A stretch of DNA of 64,000 nucleotides from Symbiodinium natans (GCA_905221605.1 CAJNDS010002293.1:420501-484500); one strand, 5' to 3'. Numbered from the stretch's first letter, positions 22,970 through 33,439 are shown. The notes: generated from the letters alone by a model not told the origin. Numbers and translations are program-made.

Positions 22970-23995
22970 ATGCCAAAGTTTGTTGCAGAGGTCCCGCGGC
23001 CCTGGTTACCCCGTCTGGCTTTACATGTACGACATCACGAAGGGACGGGCAGCGCGCTGGTCTCCGTGGCTTTTGAGCTCCCATATCAAGGAGCCGGGTT
23101 GGGAAGGCTGACACCTCGGAGCCCCTACAGTGTTGCCTACCGACAGGGAATCTGGCACACCTCGATTGTGGTGGATTGGAGGACTCAAAGTGAAGGCCTC
23201 ATTGGCAGTTGGCGCTTGCAGCAGAGCATTCAGAAGCTGTCTGAAGCGCTGAGTTGTGGAGTACTACTTGGACGACGCCCCTCGTTGTCAGCTTGGTGCC
23301 GAGCCTCTGACTCAGCGGCGGCGGGATTTTGCTTTGTTCAGGAGGTTTGCAGATTTTGTGTCCTGTGAGTGCGAGTACAGAATGGCTTTGTCTCCGCAAG
23401 GACTACAAGTAATTGGGGGGGAATATTAATATGTGGGGTTTGTTTCGGATTCCGCCAAGCTGAAAGAGTTGAGCTGAAGCTGAAAGGAACACACCGTGGG
23501 GAGAAGCTGATGAGAAGAGACCTTCCCGGGCTGCCCTTCGCAAAGAGCCGCCAGGTGTCAGTGCGCGTGCAGGTTCCTGGGCTACACGTCCAAGACCAGG
23601 ACTGAAGCGATGGATCACATGAGGCGTGCTCAGTGCTTGCATGTAGTTTTAAGTGCAGAATCCTTACTTGGGGTGTCCGGGAATGCTAGCTCGTTGATTG
23701 ATGAACGCTAGTAAGCCGCTAGTAGCATATTGGATCTGGGGCCAGTGCCGAATGCAACCTCAAGCTTTAGGTCTTGTCAGAAAGACTTCGTGCCGGAATC
23801 GTACCACCTATTGCATCGGCCTCGAAAAGGCATCTCGAGTTCTTCTGACTTAACATCAGGTCCTAGGCATGAGGGAAAGTGCTCGAAAAGTTTTTTTGGG
23901 GATCACTTACTCAGACCTCTCTTCTTGACACCCGAGGCGGCACAACTGCAACCACTTGACAGACTCGCTGCGCCGCTTCTTGCAAGATCAGCGCC
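22970..23995 (+). CDS. PPPDE-family peptidase (DeSI-like deSUMOylase), spliced
   Basis: PPPDE peptidases are papain-like cysteine proteases; DeSI members remove SUMO. Exon pieces show the family order. VWLYMYDITKGRAARWSP lies at 23013-23066. GIWHTSIVV at 23147-23173 contains the catalytic His. DFVPESYHLL comes next, just before RHNCNHLTDSLRRFL at 23938-23982 with the catalytic Cys in NCNH. The intron 23091-23146 (56 bp) has a GA donor and CAG|G acceptor and joins SSHIK to GIWHT in frame. The intron 23813-23936 (124 bp) has a GC donor and joins YHLL to RHNCN in frame. The middle part, between about 23190 and 23780, is not resolved; GTGGAGTACTACTTGGAC near 23257 probably belongs to it. The start codon is uncertain; ATG at 22770 is in frame but may be intronic. 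Confidence 0.7.
23091..23146 (+). other. Intron with GA donor
   Basis: 56-bp phase-0 intron, AAG|GAGCCGG to CGACAG|GGA. Removing it restores the PPPDE segment HIK-GIWHTSIVV. Confidence 0.65.
23813..23936 (+). other. Intron with GC donor
   Basis: 124-bp intron, CTATT|GCATCGG to CCCGAG|GCGG. Removing it gives YHLLRHNCNHLTD, the expected PPPDE motif. Confidence 0.7.
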
Positions 23996-26170
23996 TGTTC
24001 TGCAAGTGTTCGGAATCCTTCATCTCCTTGGAGCACACGCGAACATTTGCACAGCAAAGGCCACCTGCATCTTGCTACCCGTTGCCCGCAGTGCTGCTCT
24101 TGTGTAAGGCCCGTGCCAGCGGACAATCTGCTGCAGCATGAGGAGGTGGGCAGCGCGGCTACAGGTGTTTGGCGCTTCATGAGCTGCCTTACTGTAAGCA
24201 CTGAATGACATGAGGTCCTGCAGAACAAGGCGTTGGCGCTGGCGGCAAGATGGCTACTGTGTTGCGGTACACGCTTATACTGAGGGCAAACCGGGCAAGC
24301 GAGAGCCGTTTGGGATAAACCGCTGCATCCTTGCGCTTGGGTAACGGATAACGGCTGCCAAAGCACAACCACTCTTTGCATCTTGGGAATCGAGGCAGCT
24401 GGAAAGCGCCTCGTCTACCACTTGCGGGCGTGGACCAGAAGTTACTTTCGTAGCAGCGGGGTACGTGTAACGGGAATTCGCCCGGTATTACAACCTTAAA
24501 CGTCAACGCATGGGCAAGCGGGTCAGCGAATGGTATAGCTGAACATGAGTGCGAGTTGCCACGTCACGATGGACATTTGATCTTTGGTCCGATCGGAGCC
24601 TCGGTAACGGGCACAGTCGCTCAATACACTAGCAGATGCAATCCATGCAAGCATCGCTTGAGTAGCGTGCGCGACTTGTGCTAGAGCTATCCTGGGTGAG
24701 GAGGATAGTTGGGTAATGGAGGTGTGAGTTCGCGAGCGCCGAATCACCATCACGACAACCGGATAATGAAACGCATTCGCTGCAGGCACCTTCCGTTCCT
24801 AAAGTAACCGTTTCGCGACAAGTGCGTGGCAGGTGAACTGGCAATCGTCAGCAGAAATTGGCCTGAACGCCCGACGGCACTGACCTTAATTACCTAAACG
24901 CATCAAAGCAGCATGCCATTTGAGAATGTGTTAGCCAAGTTTGTAAGACTTGCAGTTACGTGTAGTCTCCATTGGCGTGGCAGCTCGACATGACAACGCG
25001 AGGCATCCATGTCCATCCATGTCCTTCGTTCTGTGGGCCGGTGCCCCCTGTGCTCTGCGCTAAGAAGTTCCAATGGGTCTGAAGAACTAGCCATGATAGA
25101 CTATTCGATAACACAACCCCAACATCCACGCCCTTCTTTTCTTGCTAGGACTTTCGGACTTTAAACCAGTACTGTTTTCAACCTGAGGGAAGAAACAGCG
25201 AGTTGCTATGCAAGTCCCCATAATGTACCCCGTACTGTAATGTACCCCCTCAAGCCGTATTGTAATCATTGAGGCCTTTCAAGCACGTCGCCTCGGACAG
25301 GTCTTTCGGGCTTTGGGCTCACATTAAACTTCCCCCTTGTAGTCCCAGTATGATATTCCTAAAAATGAATCCTAGGAACCTTATTCCACCGATTAAGGCT
25401 CGTTTTGCTTGCAGAAGGAGGCCTTGAAGAGTTCCCATGCGCCTCTGTAACGAGACCTGTAAACGGTACAGGGGTGTTCATCAAAACCCATCCCCTTCGT
25501 GTAGGATCCCAAGCATCCATTGTTACTGGAGCACGGTACGCAGTATTAAGGGTCCGCATCCAAGACTAAAGCCTCTTCCGCTTCTTCCCAGAACCCCGAG
25601 CCCTGTGCTGAATCGACGCCCCAAATCCTCTGCTTGAGGCATCAGGATTTTCGCGGCCCCACGGTACCTATGGTTTCCGCATATAAACCAGGAAACCAAT
25701 GCTTTCTCCCTCTGGTTCAGGATGATTGGTAGACCAATAAACCAATAATTAAACGCAAATAAGCAAAAAAACAAAGGGCGACTCAACTCTGTTGCTTAGA
25801 GTGTCGACTGCTTCACGGCATGCCGACTACTGGCTTATTGAGTTCGACTGTTCCTGAAATGAAACTTTCATCCTGGTCATGTTCGGGTATACTATTACAT
25901 TTTCTCCTTCGAACCTTACTGAAATACGGTTCGAAATTCAAGCCCCCATTAGATAGTAGTGACAGTGATTATTGACACAGGGTAGTATCGTCGGTCGCAG
26001 CATGAGAGCAAGATCTAATTTTTCCTTGGGGTCCATCTATACCCTTAAGAGGAACTGTTATCTTACGTGGGTTTCCTACAAAAAGTTTAATTTACGCAAT
26101 AAGGAGCTTCTAGGTGAAACCCTAATTCATCTCTGAGTTTTTTGATCAGAACCTTAAATCAGTTTCCCAA
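23996..26170. other. Low-copy sequence, no gene assigned
   Basis: One coding-looking stretch at about 24249-24348 reads DGYCVAVHAYTEGKPGKREP before a stop. It matches no family I can name. Upstream exons of the UDPGP-like gene were sought here (nucleotide-binding GG motif) and not found. An A+T-richer part lies at about 25680-26110. Confidence 0.5.
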
Positions 26171-26252
26171 GAAGCTCAACTGGTGGCCACCGAGACCTCT
26201 ACGCGGCGCTCCTCACTGGAACCTTGGCGCGCCTCTTGATGGAAGGCTACAA

Positions 26253-26321
26253 GCGTCCTGGCAGCAAATATCTGTCAGACCCCACGCAAATGCAGAGTGC
26301 AATTCCAACCCGAGCTTTAAG
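26253..26321 (+). other. Intron with GC donor
   Basis: 69 bp, TACAA|GCGTCC to TTTAAG|GTAC. Removing it restores EGYKYMFVTNCDNLGA. Confidence 0.75.
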
Positions 26322-26657
26322 GTACATGTTTGTCACCAACTGTGACAATTTGGGCGCTTCGGTGAACATGTGACAATATGTGCCTTCTGGGGCACATGGC
26401 CAGCTCTGGAGCATCTTTGCTTATGGAGGCCAGGACCAGACACTTGCTTTTTGATCATGTACACTGCAAGCCATCCCGTGAGAACGGCTACGTTGCTGTC
26501 ACGCTGTGAGGCTGTGATTGCGCTCGCGGTGAAGAGGATAAGCGGGCGGACCTCTTTCCCGATGGTAAGTTCACACTGCGGGAGAGCGCCCAAGTCCACA
26601 GGCAAGATGAGCAGGCGCTGCCACTCATTGCAAATGAGAAGAAGCTGGATCCTACAA

Positions 26658-26706
26658 GCAAAGATGTCACTGATTCCACAGTTCACTGAGCCGAAGCCAG
26701 TTGCAG
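26658..26706 (+). other. Intron with GC donor
   Basis: 49 bp, ACAA|GCAAAG to TTGCAG|GTTCC. Removing it restores LDPTSSTAVQVETSMGAAI. Confidence 0.75.
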
Positions 26707-26887
26707 GTTCCACTGCAGTGCAAGTGGAGACGAGCATGGGTGCTGCCATTTCCTTATGTCCAGATGCACAGGCCATCGGGGTCCCTTCAGATTGTTTCCT
26801 TCCAGTTAAGACCACTGCGCACTTGGCGGTGCTGCGAAGTGATGCCTTCGACTTCACTGATATCCCAATTTTTCGAATGGTGTGAGC

Positions 26888-27330
26888 GCCGTCTTCGAAA
26901 TGCCAAAGAACTCAAGCGCAATCGTTCAAGTCTCCTCAAGCACTGGGAATCCCATGAGACACATGGTGCAACATGGAAAGCTGGCATACTTTGATGGACC
27001 CATTCACTGGAACACAGGCTTTCTGCCACAATCATGGGGTAACCCAGTCAGTGATCGCACACTGAGCTGTCGCGGCATTGACGGGCCCAATGAGGTCATA
27101 GAGGTCGGCAGTTCATCCATTGTGCAGGGCATGATCAAGGAGGTGAAGCCGTTGGGGCTGCCAGTGATTTCCCAAAGCATGGTGCACTGCAAGCTCATTG
27201 CCACATGTCTCGAGTCTCGACGACCTGCCTTCGCCAAGCAGCTGCAGGCTTAGTGACAAATGGGTGGTTGTGCGCGGCATTCGGAAGTGGTTCCGCTGGT
27301 GCACATGGGTGGCCCAAGGGCTGTCATCGT
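26888..27330 (+). pseudogene. Soluble inorganic pyrophosphatase-like domain, catalytic residues lost
   Basis: Starting only about 13 codons after the UDPGP motif LRSDAF, the plus strand reads VFEMPKNSSAIVQV, NPMRHMVQHGKLAYF, HWNTGFLPQSWGNP and GPNEVIEVGSSS, then GMIKEVKPLG and, after a frame change near 27198, SLDDLPSPSS and RGIRKWFRW. The order matches eukaryotic-type family I pyrophosphatase. The signature D-x-D-P-x-D is replaced by IDGPNE, and the Tyr of WNYG is Thr, so metal-binding residues are missing. Together with the frameshift this indicates a decayed copy or a non-catalytic domain. Whether it was one protein with the UDPGP or a separate neighbour cannot be settled by eye; no clean splice joining them was found. 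Confidence 0.65.
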
Positions 27331-28470
27331 GTCCCAATTCCTGTAATTTTCGCAAAGTTCTGAGCAGCTTTGCATTTTGCATGTTTGATCCGCCTGCAGT
27401 TTTCTTGACAGGGCTGTAGTGAAGCAGAGGGGCGTAGTGGTGTAGCGCTTGCGGCCGCGATGCAGCGCGCCAGGCCCACCCGTGGTGCGTGTAGTGTAGT
27501 GTTCCCAAGGGTTTCCTTGCTTGTTGCACAAATGCACCGCTCTCTCCACGGCTCTCCCTTTCTCCCTTCTTTCCGCACAAAACGTGGTGCTCTCTTCACT
27601 CGGCTCTTTCCAAGGTCCTCTCAGTCCGCCCCTCTATTGATTGACTTCAAACGCTAGAAGATCGGAAGCCGCAGGGTTTTCGTTGAAATCACCATTGAAA
27701 CCGCAACGACACTAGGACGGAAATGAACGAGCGAAGTCTGAGTGAGGTTAACCAAGTTTCCTGCGCCAACATGGTCGGCTGCAGCTCTTTTCTGCGCCAA
27801 CATGGTCGGCTGCAGCTCTTACCAAATAGCTAGCTCACACCATAGACGAAAGATGTCAGCAGGCTTATGCAGCTGCATGCTTATGCAGACCCTTCTTGAC
27901 AAGGAAACCGCAACAGGGCAGTTGAGGGACCATGGTGCCGCTAGATCTACGAAGCCAATGACTCAGCTGAGCCCCGTGCAGCCCCGCTGCAGGCATTGAC
28001 AAGGAGCAGCCGCATGCAAAGCGGAATTCTATTCAGTGTGCCAAGCAGCGGTACCATGCAAAATCTCCAGCTGTGCTCACGAGGTCAACTGGCTGCAGTC
28101 AATAGAAGGCCTTGGCTGCCATGACGAAGGCAAGCGTAAAGTCTTCATTCTGATTCTGTTCCATGGTGTGTTCATGCCAAACTGCAAGAGCATAAACACT
28201 CAGGGCGGGCATGCCTGTTCACACCCCTCTTTTGAGTGCCAGAAATGCTGAATCAACGAGCTACCTTGCCAGCAGAATGCGGAAGCGGCGAACAACGGTA
28301 TGGAACATGCAGGTGGCACCCCTGAACAGGTCCGTTTATTGCCAAGTAGTTGCTGGAAAGTGTTTTGCTGCTTTACCTCTTGCTGTCACGCAGACGGGGA
28401 TATGAGCGACATATCCAGGCCTGCTGCCGCCTGACGACATAGGTCCAGTGTGCCGGCAGTGTGCATGCCC
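27331..28470. other. No gene recognised
   Basis: No supported gene. A short direct duplication (GCGCCAACATGGTCGGCTGCAG) sits at about 27761 and 27792. Confidence 0.5.
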
Positions 28471-28519
28471 GTGCCTGCATGTGCCTGCATGTGCCTGCAT
28501 GTGCCTGCATGTGCCTGCA
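28471..28519 (+). repeat. 10-bp repeat GTGCCTGCAT x5
   Basis: Five perfect tandem copies, the last ending CAA. Confidence 0.95.
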
Positions 28520-28599
28520 AAGTGACCTCGAAGAGCGAGGTTAAGCAGGCGCATCAGGCCCCCAGAAGTGCAGCAGGTTGCTTAGATTTGCCAATTGCA

Positions 28600-28770
28600 C
28601 GGCTGCTCTACGGGTCGCCCGGGCTTTCCCTGCGGAAAGTGTGCGTAGCGTGTCTTCGCTGGGGCCATTTCCGACTTCACACGCGTGGTGGAGAGATATG
28701 CGCTCAAGGAGGTGCCGATATGTGGCTACATCCTCCTTGCTTTCGTGTGTGCTCCTTGTGCTTGTGCTGA
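28600..28770 (+). CDS. Possible PARP-type zinc-finger exon
   Basis: The frame reads CVAC (28642-28653), then RWGHFRLHTRGG, then WLHPPCF with His and Cys at 28729-28740. PARP-type fingers bind nicked DNA and have C-x2-C, a G-x-LR-x-G-like strand, about 25-30 residues, then W-x-H-x2-C-F. The spacing here is 25 residues. The surrounding frame is open, but no other domain is visible and exon limits are unknown. A chance match remains possible. Confidence 0.35.
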   Translation, partial: RLLYGSPGLSLRKVCVACLRWGHFRLHTRGGEICAQGGADMWLHPPCFRVCSLCLC

Positions 28771-30205
28771 GGTCATTGAAGACACCGGCAGACGGTTTTG
28801 GGAGAGTGCGCGTCTGAGTATTCCTCGCACATCCGACACAAACAAATTTACCAAAGCCGTAGGCTGTAGGCTGTGATGCGTGCGCAGTGCGTGCGATTCC
28901 TTCATTAAAACACATTGCCGACATCTCGCCGATTGATGTGCAGCCTGACATTGGCTAAGGTGTGATGCTGCCAATCACACTTACCTTCTTCGGCTTCTAT
29001 TCTTTGTCTTCCATCCTGCATGAGGACTTCGGACCAAGCTTTGCTAAGGTTAGTGCTTTGCTGTTTTGTTGAGAGGCATGCGCTGTTTAGTGGACACAGT
29101 TCGTTAGGATATACCATCCAAGCACATCACAGAGATTCCTGTGCGAAAATGTCCTGAGCTCGCTGTTGGTCTAAGACTCATACCATATCGACTTAAGCTT
29201 TTTGCTTGCTCATTCTCGCTTGGCGCTGTGAGCCCTCGCCCCCGAAACCCTTAAAAACAAAAAAGGCCACAAAGCCTTAAGCGAGGACGCGGTTCAAGGA
29301 GTACTTGGCAGCCATGCATCTGTTTTGGTTTCTGGGCGAAGCCATTGACCCGACAGCCCAAACCCTAAGTCCTGGAGATCTCAAACCGGCATGTCGTGTT
29401 CTCCTCTTGTTTTCTGATAGGGGCGTATTCTTTTCTGTTGTTTTTTATTTCAGCCTTTGCCTCCTTGACTTCTGACTGGGTCTTTCTTGTTTGCTGACTC
29501 GGCCCACGCCGTTTTCGCCTCCTTTATCGTGCTGTGCATAAGAGAGCATCACACTGGCAAAGCTCGTCCTTGGCCCTTTTCCTGCTGCGGTCTTCGGCTT
29601 GTACAACCTTTCTCTGCAATCCTTGGGAGTATGGCAATCGTACTCTTCCTTGTCCTCATCGCGAGGCTGTGATCCACACAGACAACTTTCCAGCTCCAAC
29701 GGCCCGATCATATCAGTGTTTTCTTCCGGTTCTGTTCCCGGTGGGATACGCGTCCTGCGGCAAATTGCTGGTTCAACCAACCGCGAGCTCGCACAAGCAC
29801 AAGGGCCGGCGCAAGCAAGGGAAGTAAGTGTAAGGTTTGCGTGGTGAAGTTCAAAGTATGGATTCCCGCAATTCAGGGAAGTTCAAAAAACAAAGAACCA
29901 TAAGTTGATGAGGGTGCCGGGCTCATTCCCAAAACTGTGTTTTCAGGGGCTGGGGCAAATGGTGCGTCTCATGAAGAAGGGCTGTTTGTGACCCAGAAAA
30001 CAGGGCGCAAAAAAAAGAAAAACCAAGCTTCCCAAATTGGATCCTACAACTCAATGTTGTTGCCCGGGGGCTGCACTTTTGAGGCTGGCAGGCATTTCCA
30101 CAAGAAAGAGCATTGAAAACCAGAAACAGGGCGCGAAAAAAACAAGTGGTACATCAACATATATATTTTCGTTCCACATAAATGCAAACTTAGAGGTCCG
30201 ATTTC
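28771..30205. other. No gene recognised
   Basis: No domain or strong repeat seen apart from one CCCTAA unit near 29361. Weak open frames in several phases are not supported. Confidence 0.5.
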
Positions 30206-30207
30206 CG

Positions 30208-30209
<2 letters not shown>

Positions 30210-30252
<43 letters not shown>
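30210..30252 (+). repeat. (CT)n microsatellite
   Basis: About 21 TC units, then a degenerate CT-rich tail to about 30290. Confidence 0.95.
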
Positions 30253-30255
<3 letters not shown>

Positions 30256-30414
30256 TTCTTTTTTATCTCTGTCTCTCTCTACGCGCTCACTCACTGACTC
30301 ACTGAAAGAAAACATGTGACAAAAGCTTGACGAAGATGGTTCGACAGGGACTGGTACTGGTAGCGAGCGTGGGGGTTTTTTGAGTTCTAGCCTAACCCGC
30401 CTAAACCCCAAACC

Positions 30415-30840
30415 AGCAGATATTTTGTTTTTAAACGGACTGGCCCCCCTGGGACTGGAGGGATGAGGGGCGAGTGGCTGGCTAGCCACCAAGACTGAGA
30501 GACTGAGACCTCCCAATGCCCCGCGCAGCGGAGATCTTTTTAAACGGTCTGGGCCCCCAAGCCGGAGGGATGAGGGGCGAGTGACAAGCAACTAAGACTG
30601 AGACCTTCCCAAGGCCCCGCGCAGCGGAGATTTTTTTAAACAGTCTGTGTCTGGGCTCCCGGGGCCGCAGGGATGAGGGGCAAGTGAGAAACAACTAAGA
30701 CTGAATGCCTCGCGCAGCGGGGTTTTGTCTTGTAAACAGTCTGGCGCCCTCGGGCCCCTGGGGGCCGGAGGGATAAGTGATCAGGGGCGAGTGGCAAACA
30801 GCGAAGACTAAGACTGAGATCCTCCCTGGCCCGCGCCCCC
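30415..30840 (+). repeat. ~105-bp tandem repeat, four copies
   Basis: Each copy has a TTTTTAAACGGTCTGG-type start (about 30429, 30538, 30636, 30733), a GGAGGGATGAGGGGCGAGTG block, CAACTAAGACTGAGACC and a CCCGCGCAGCGGAGAT end. Copies are 75-90% alike by eye. Confidence 0.9.
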
Positions 30841-31370
30841 ACAAAAATATATTTCCCAAAAATACATAGTTCCCCCCCAAAAAAATTAAAAATTCCCCAA
30901 AAAATGTTATTCCCCCCAAAATAAAATTCCCCTCAAAAATTATGGTTCCGAAAAAAACATAATTCCCCCCAACAAATGATAGTTCCCAAAAATATAGTTC
31001 CCCAAAGAAAGTTATAGTTCCCAAAAAAGAATTATAGTTCCCCCCTAAAAAATATAGTTCCTAAAAGTTCGAACTCCCAAGATCTATAATTCATGATCCC
31101 GGACGTCGCGCCGCAAGATGGGCGCGAACGAGCCCAAATCCAGGCTTTTAGGAACTATATTTTGTTTGGGGGGGAACTATAACTTTTTTGGGAACTATAA
31201 CTTTTTTTGGGGAACTAGAATTTTTTGGGGAACTATAACTTTTTTTTGGGGGGAAATATATATTTTTTTGGAATTATATTTTTTGAGGAATTATATTTTT
31301 TGGAATTATATTTTTGGGGGGAGGAACTATATATTTTTGGGAATTACATTTTGTGGGGGGTGGATTGTAT
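30840..31370. repeat. Facing arrays of TATAGTTCCC / GGAACTATA (imperfect inverted repeat)
   Basis: The left half (30840-31070) repeats AAAATATAGTTCCCCCAAAA on the plus strand. The right half (31150-31350) repeats GGGGAACTATAATTTTTT. The two are inverted relative to each other across about 80 bp of unique sequence, so the whole 0.5 kb could fold into a long, imperfect hairpin. Period about 17-20 bp. Confidence 0.85.
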
Positions 31371-31689
31371 TTGTGGGTCCACCAAGTCCCCCAAATCCTC
31401 TCTTCTTATTTCTCCGGCCTCCGACCGTGACCCCAAAAAATCTCGGCTGCGCGGGGCAGATTCCCAGGCAAAGGGTCTGTCAGCCACCTCCTCAGCCCCT
31501 CATCGGGGGCAGGGTCAGGGAAACATCTCGTTTAGACTCGGGCAAGCATCCGAGTTAAGACTTGAGTGCGCATCGCGAGCTAGGTCTGGCCCGACCCTCC
31601 GGAGAGCTTCTCGTGCATTTAGGGGCCCCGGCAAAATGCATCGATTTTTTTGGTCTTCATCCTTGTGAAAACGTGTTACGCTTGCCATG

Positions 31690-32690
31690 CTTCTTTTTTG
31701 GGGGGGCCGGCCGGAATGCATATTTCGCCCGCTCCTAAATGCACGGAGGCGACCCGGGTAAGGGGGTGCCGCGGCAGGTTGGGCCCGTGCATGTGACGAC
31801 GGGGGCCTGCGGTGCTCGCCCGGGTCGGCCCGGTGCATTTTAGAGCGGCCGAAAAATGTTGTTGCGGCCTGCTGCCCGCGTCCGCCCAGCTTGAAAGCCT
31901 CCAAACAGCCTTTTTTTGGGGGGGCCGCCTGCAATGCATATTTCGGCCGCTCTAAAATGCACGGAGGCTACCCGGGCACGCGGGCGCCGCGCGCAGCGGG
32001 GGCGGTGGCGGTTGCCGGGTCGGCCCTTTGCATTTTAGAGCGGGCGGCCACGGTGGTTGCCCGGGTCGGCCCCGTGCATTTTAGAGCGACCGAAAAATGC
32101 ATTTGCGGGCCGCTGCCCCGACTGCCCAGACCAAAAAGCCTCTAAACAATGTGCGATGCTTCTTTTTGGGGGGGGCTGCCCGCAATGCATTTTTCGGCCG
32201 CTCTAAAATGCACGGAGGCGACCCGGGCACGCGGGCGCCGCGCCTCACATGCGCGAAGGCTGCCACGAGGGCTGCGGGGGCCGTCCCGGCACGCTCCGAA
32301 TGCATTTTCCCGCGCGTCCTAAAGGCATTTTCCCGCGCGTCCTAAATGCACGGGGGCTGCGAGGTAGGGTTTAGGGTTTAGGGTCTAGGGTAAGGGTTTA
32401 GGGTTTATGGTTAAGGGCTGCTGGGCTATGGCGACCATTCTCAGAGGGCCATTCCCGCAATGAGCAAAAGGCTTTCCTCCAGCACACGGCACGCTCCTAA
32501 TGCATTTTCCCGCGCGTCCTAAATGCATTTTCCCGCGCGTCCTAAATGCACGGGGGCTGCAGCAGGGTAGGGTTTACGAGGGCTGCGGGGGTCGGCCTGG
32601 CACGCTCCAAATGCATTTTCTCGCGCGTCCCAAATGCATTTTCCCGCGCGTCCTAAATGCACGGGGGCTGCGGGGTAGGGTTTGCTAATA
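31690..32690. repeat. Dispersed hairpin module TGCATTTT...AAAATGCA, many copies
   Basis: Copies with TTTCGGCCGCTCT between the arms lie at 31717-31743, 31935-31961 and 32186-32212 (plus), and about 31835-31860 and 32075-32101 (minus). A related form with CCCGCGCGTCCT lies at 32501-32550 (two overlapping copies) and near 32300 and 32613. Most carry ACGGAGGCGACCCGGGC or a G-run with GGCTGCC outside the hairpin. Orientation alternates. A further minus copy is at 34487-34513. Confidence 0.9.
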
Positions 32691-32730
32691 CGTCACTTTT
32701 GGGTTAGCATACGTCACTTTTGGGTTAGCA
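32690..32730 (+). repeat. Direct repeat TACGTCACTTTTGGGTTAGC x2
   Basis: Two perfect 20-bp copies 21 bp apart, each with a CRE-like TACGTCA core, followed by AAAGTTAGAAAA-type short repeats to about 32820. No gene starts nearby that I can support. Confidence 0.8.
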
Positions 32731-32994
32731 GGCCTTATAAAGGTTATAACCACCTTAAAAGTTAAGATAAGTTTTGAAAAGTTAGCCAACAAAGTTAGAA
32801 AAAGTTAGAAAATGTTAGCTTTTCTGAGGAAGGGGAAGATCCAAAAACAAAGAAACTAATTTTAGAGCTGCGCTATACCTGCACCAGCGAAGTTGGTGTC
32901 CCTTTGGTTTGTCCCGAACTCTTTCTCATTTATGTTTCTGCAATTTACTTGAACCTCTTTTGTATCCATAGGTTCAATTTACTTAAAGCTCCAC

Positions 32995-33150
32995 AGACCC
33001 TAAACCTAAACCCTAATTAAACCCTAAACCCCAAACCCTGAACCCTAAACCCTAAAACCTAAACCCTAAATCTTCAACCCTAAACCCTAAGCCTAAACCC
33101 TAAATCCTAAACCCTCTAAACCATAAGCCCTAAAACCCTAAACCCTAAAT
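32995..33150 (-). repeat. Interstitial CCCTAAA tract
   Basis: Degenerate array with CCTAAAACC and CCCTAAAT variants. It ends exactly at the start of the 31-bp hairpin. Confidence 0.9.
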
Positions 33151-33234
33151 TTGGTGGCCCCGAAACCAAAAACAGCTGCACATTAAATACAACTTATTTG
33201 ACTTGCAGCTGTTTTTGGTTTCGGGGCCACCAAA
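33150..33234. repeat. Perfect 31-bp inverted repeat (hairpin)
   Basis: The left arm 33150-33180 (TTTGGTGGCCCCGAAACCAA onward) is exactly complementary to 33204-33234, with a 23-nt A+T-rich loop at 33181-33203. The stem is GC-rich in the middle. The base adjacent on each side does not pair, so the arms end cleanly. It could be a MITE remnant or a transcribed hairpin. Confidence 0.95.
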
Positions 33235-33439
33235 AAATGTTGGGGACAGCGCCTGCGGGTGGGAATCAACGTTATATAACCATATTTGAGACGATCTAGA
33301 AGCTGAAGGACGACCCCATGCGACATCTACTGCAAGCTTAAGGCATGGTAAACCCTAAACCCTAGCCCTAAACTTAAAGCCCAAGCCCTAGACCCTAAAC
33401 CCAAAACCTTAAACCCCGCAATCAAGCCCGACTACTCGA

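Larger units (their letters stand above)
26179..26860 (+). pseudogene. UDPGP-family uridylyltransferase (UDP-glucose pyrophosphorylase), partial
   Basis: The family makes UDP-glucose and PPi from UTP and glucose-1-phosphate. Exon A (to 26252) reads GGHRDLYAALLTGTL and LLMEGYK. A 69-bp GC-AG intron (26253-26321) follows. Exon B reads YMFVTNCDNLGASVN, the family's F-V-S-N-x-D-N-L-G-A motif. Exon C (about 26511-26657) reads DGKFTLRESAQV then LPLIANEKKLDPT. After a 49-bp GC-AG intron (26658-26706), exon D reads STAVQVETSMGAAI, then VPSDCFLPVKTT and LRSDAF. The style is closest to actinobacterial-type UDPGP proteins as I recall them. Two defects are visible. The N-terminal UTP-binding part was not found, and exon C runs straight from the RESAQ motif to LPLI, skipping the segment with the usual FNTNN motif. 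It is therefore probably inactive. Confidence 0.7.

Noticed and set aside
24249-24348. Coding-looking stretch DGYCVAVHAYTEGKPGKREP
   Set aside because: No family recognised and no supported splice links to the neighbouring genes; mentioned only as an unassigned piece.
27113-27580. 155-residue minus-strand frame
   Set aside because: It is the shadow of the pyrophosphatase-like region on the plus strand, whose motifs are recognisable.
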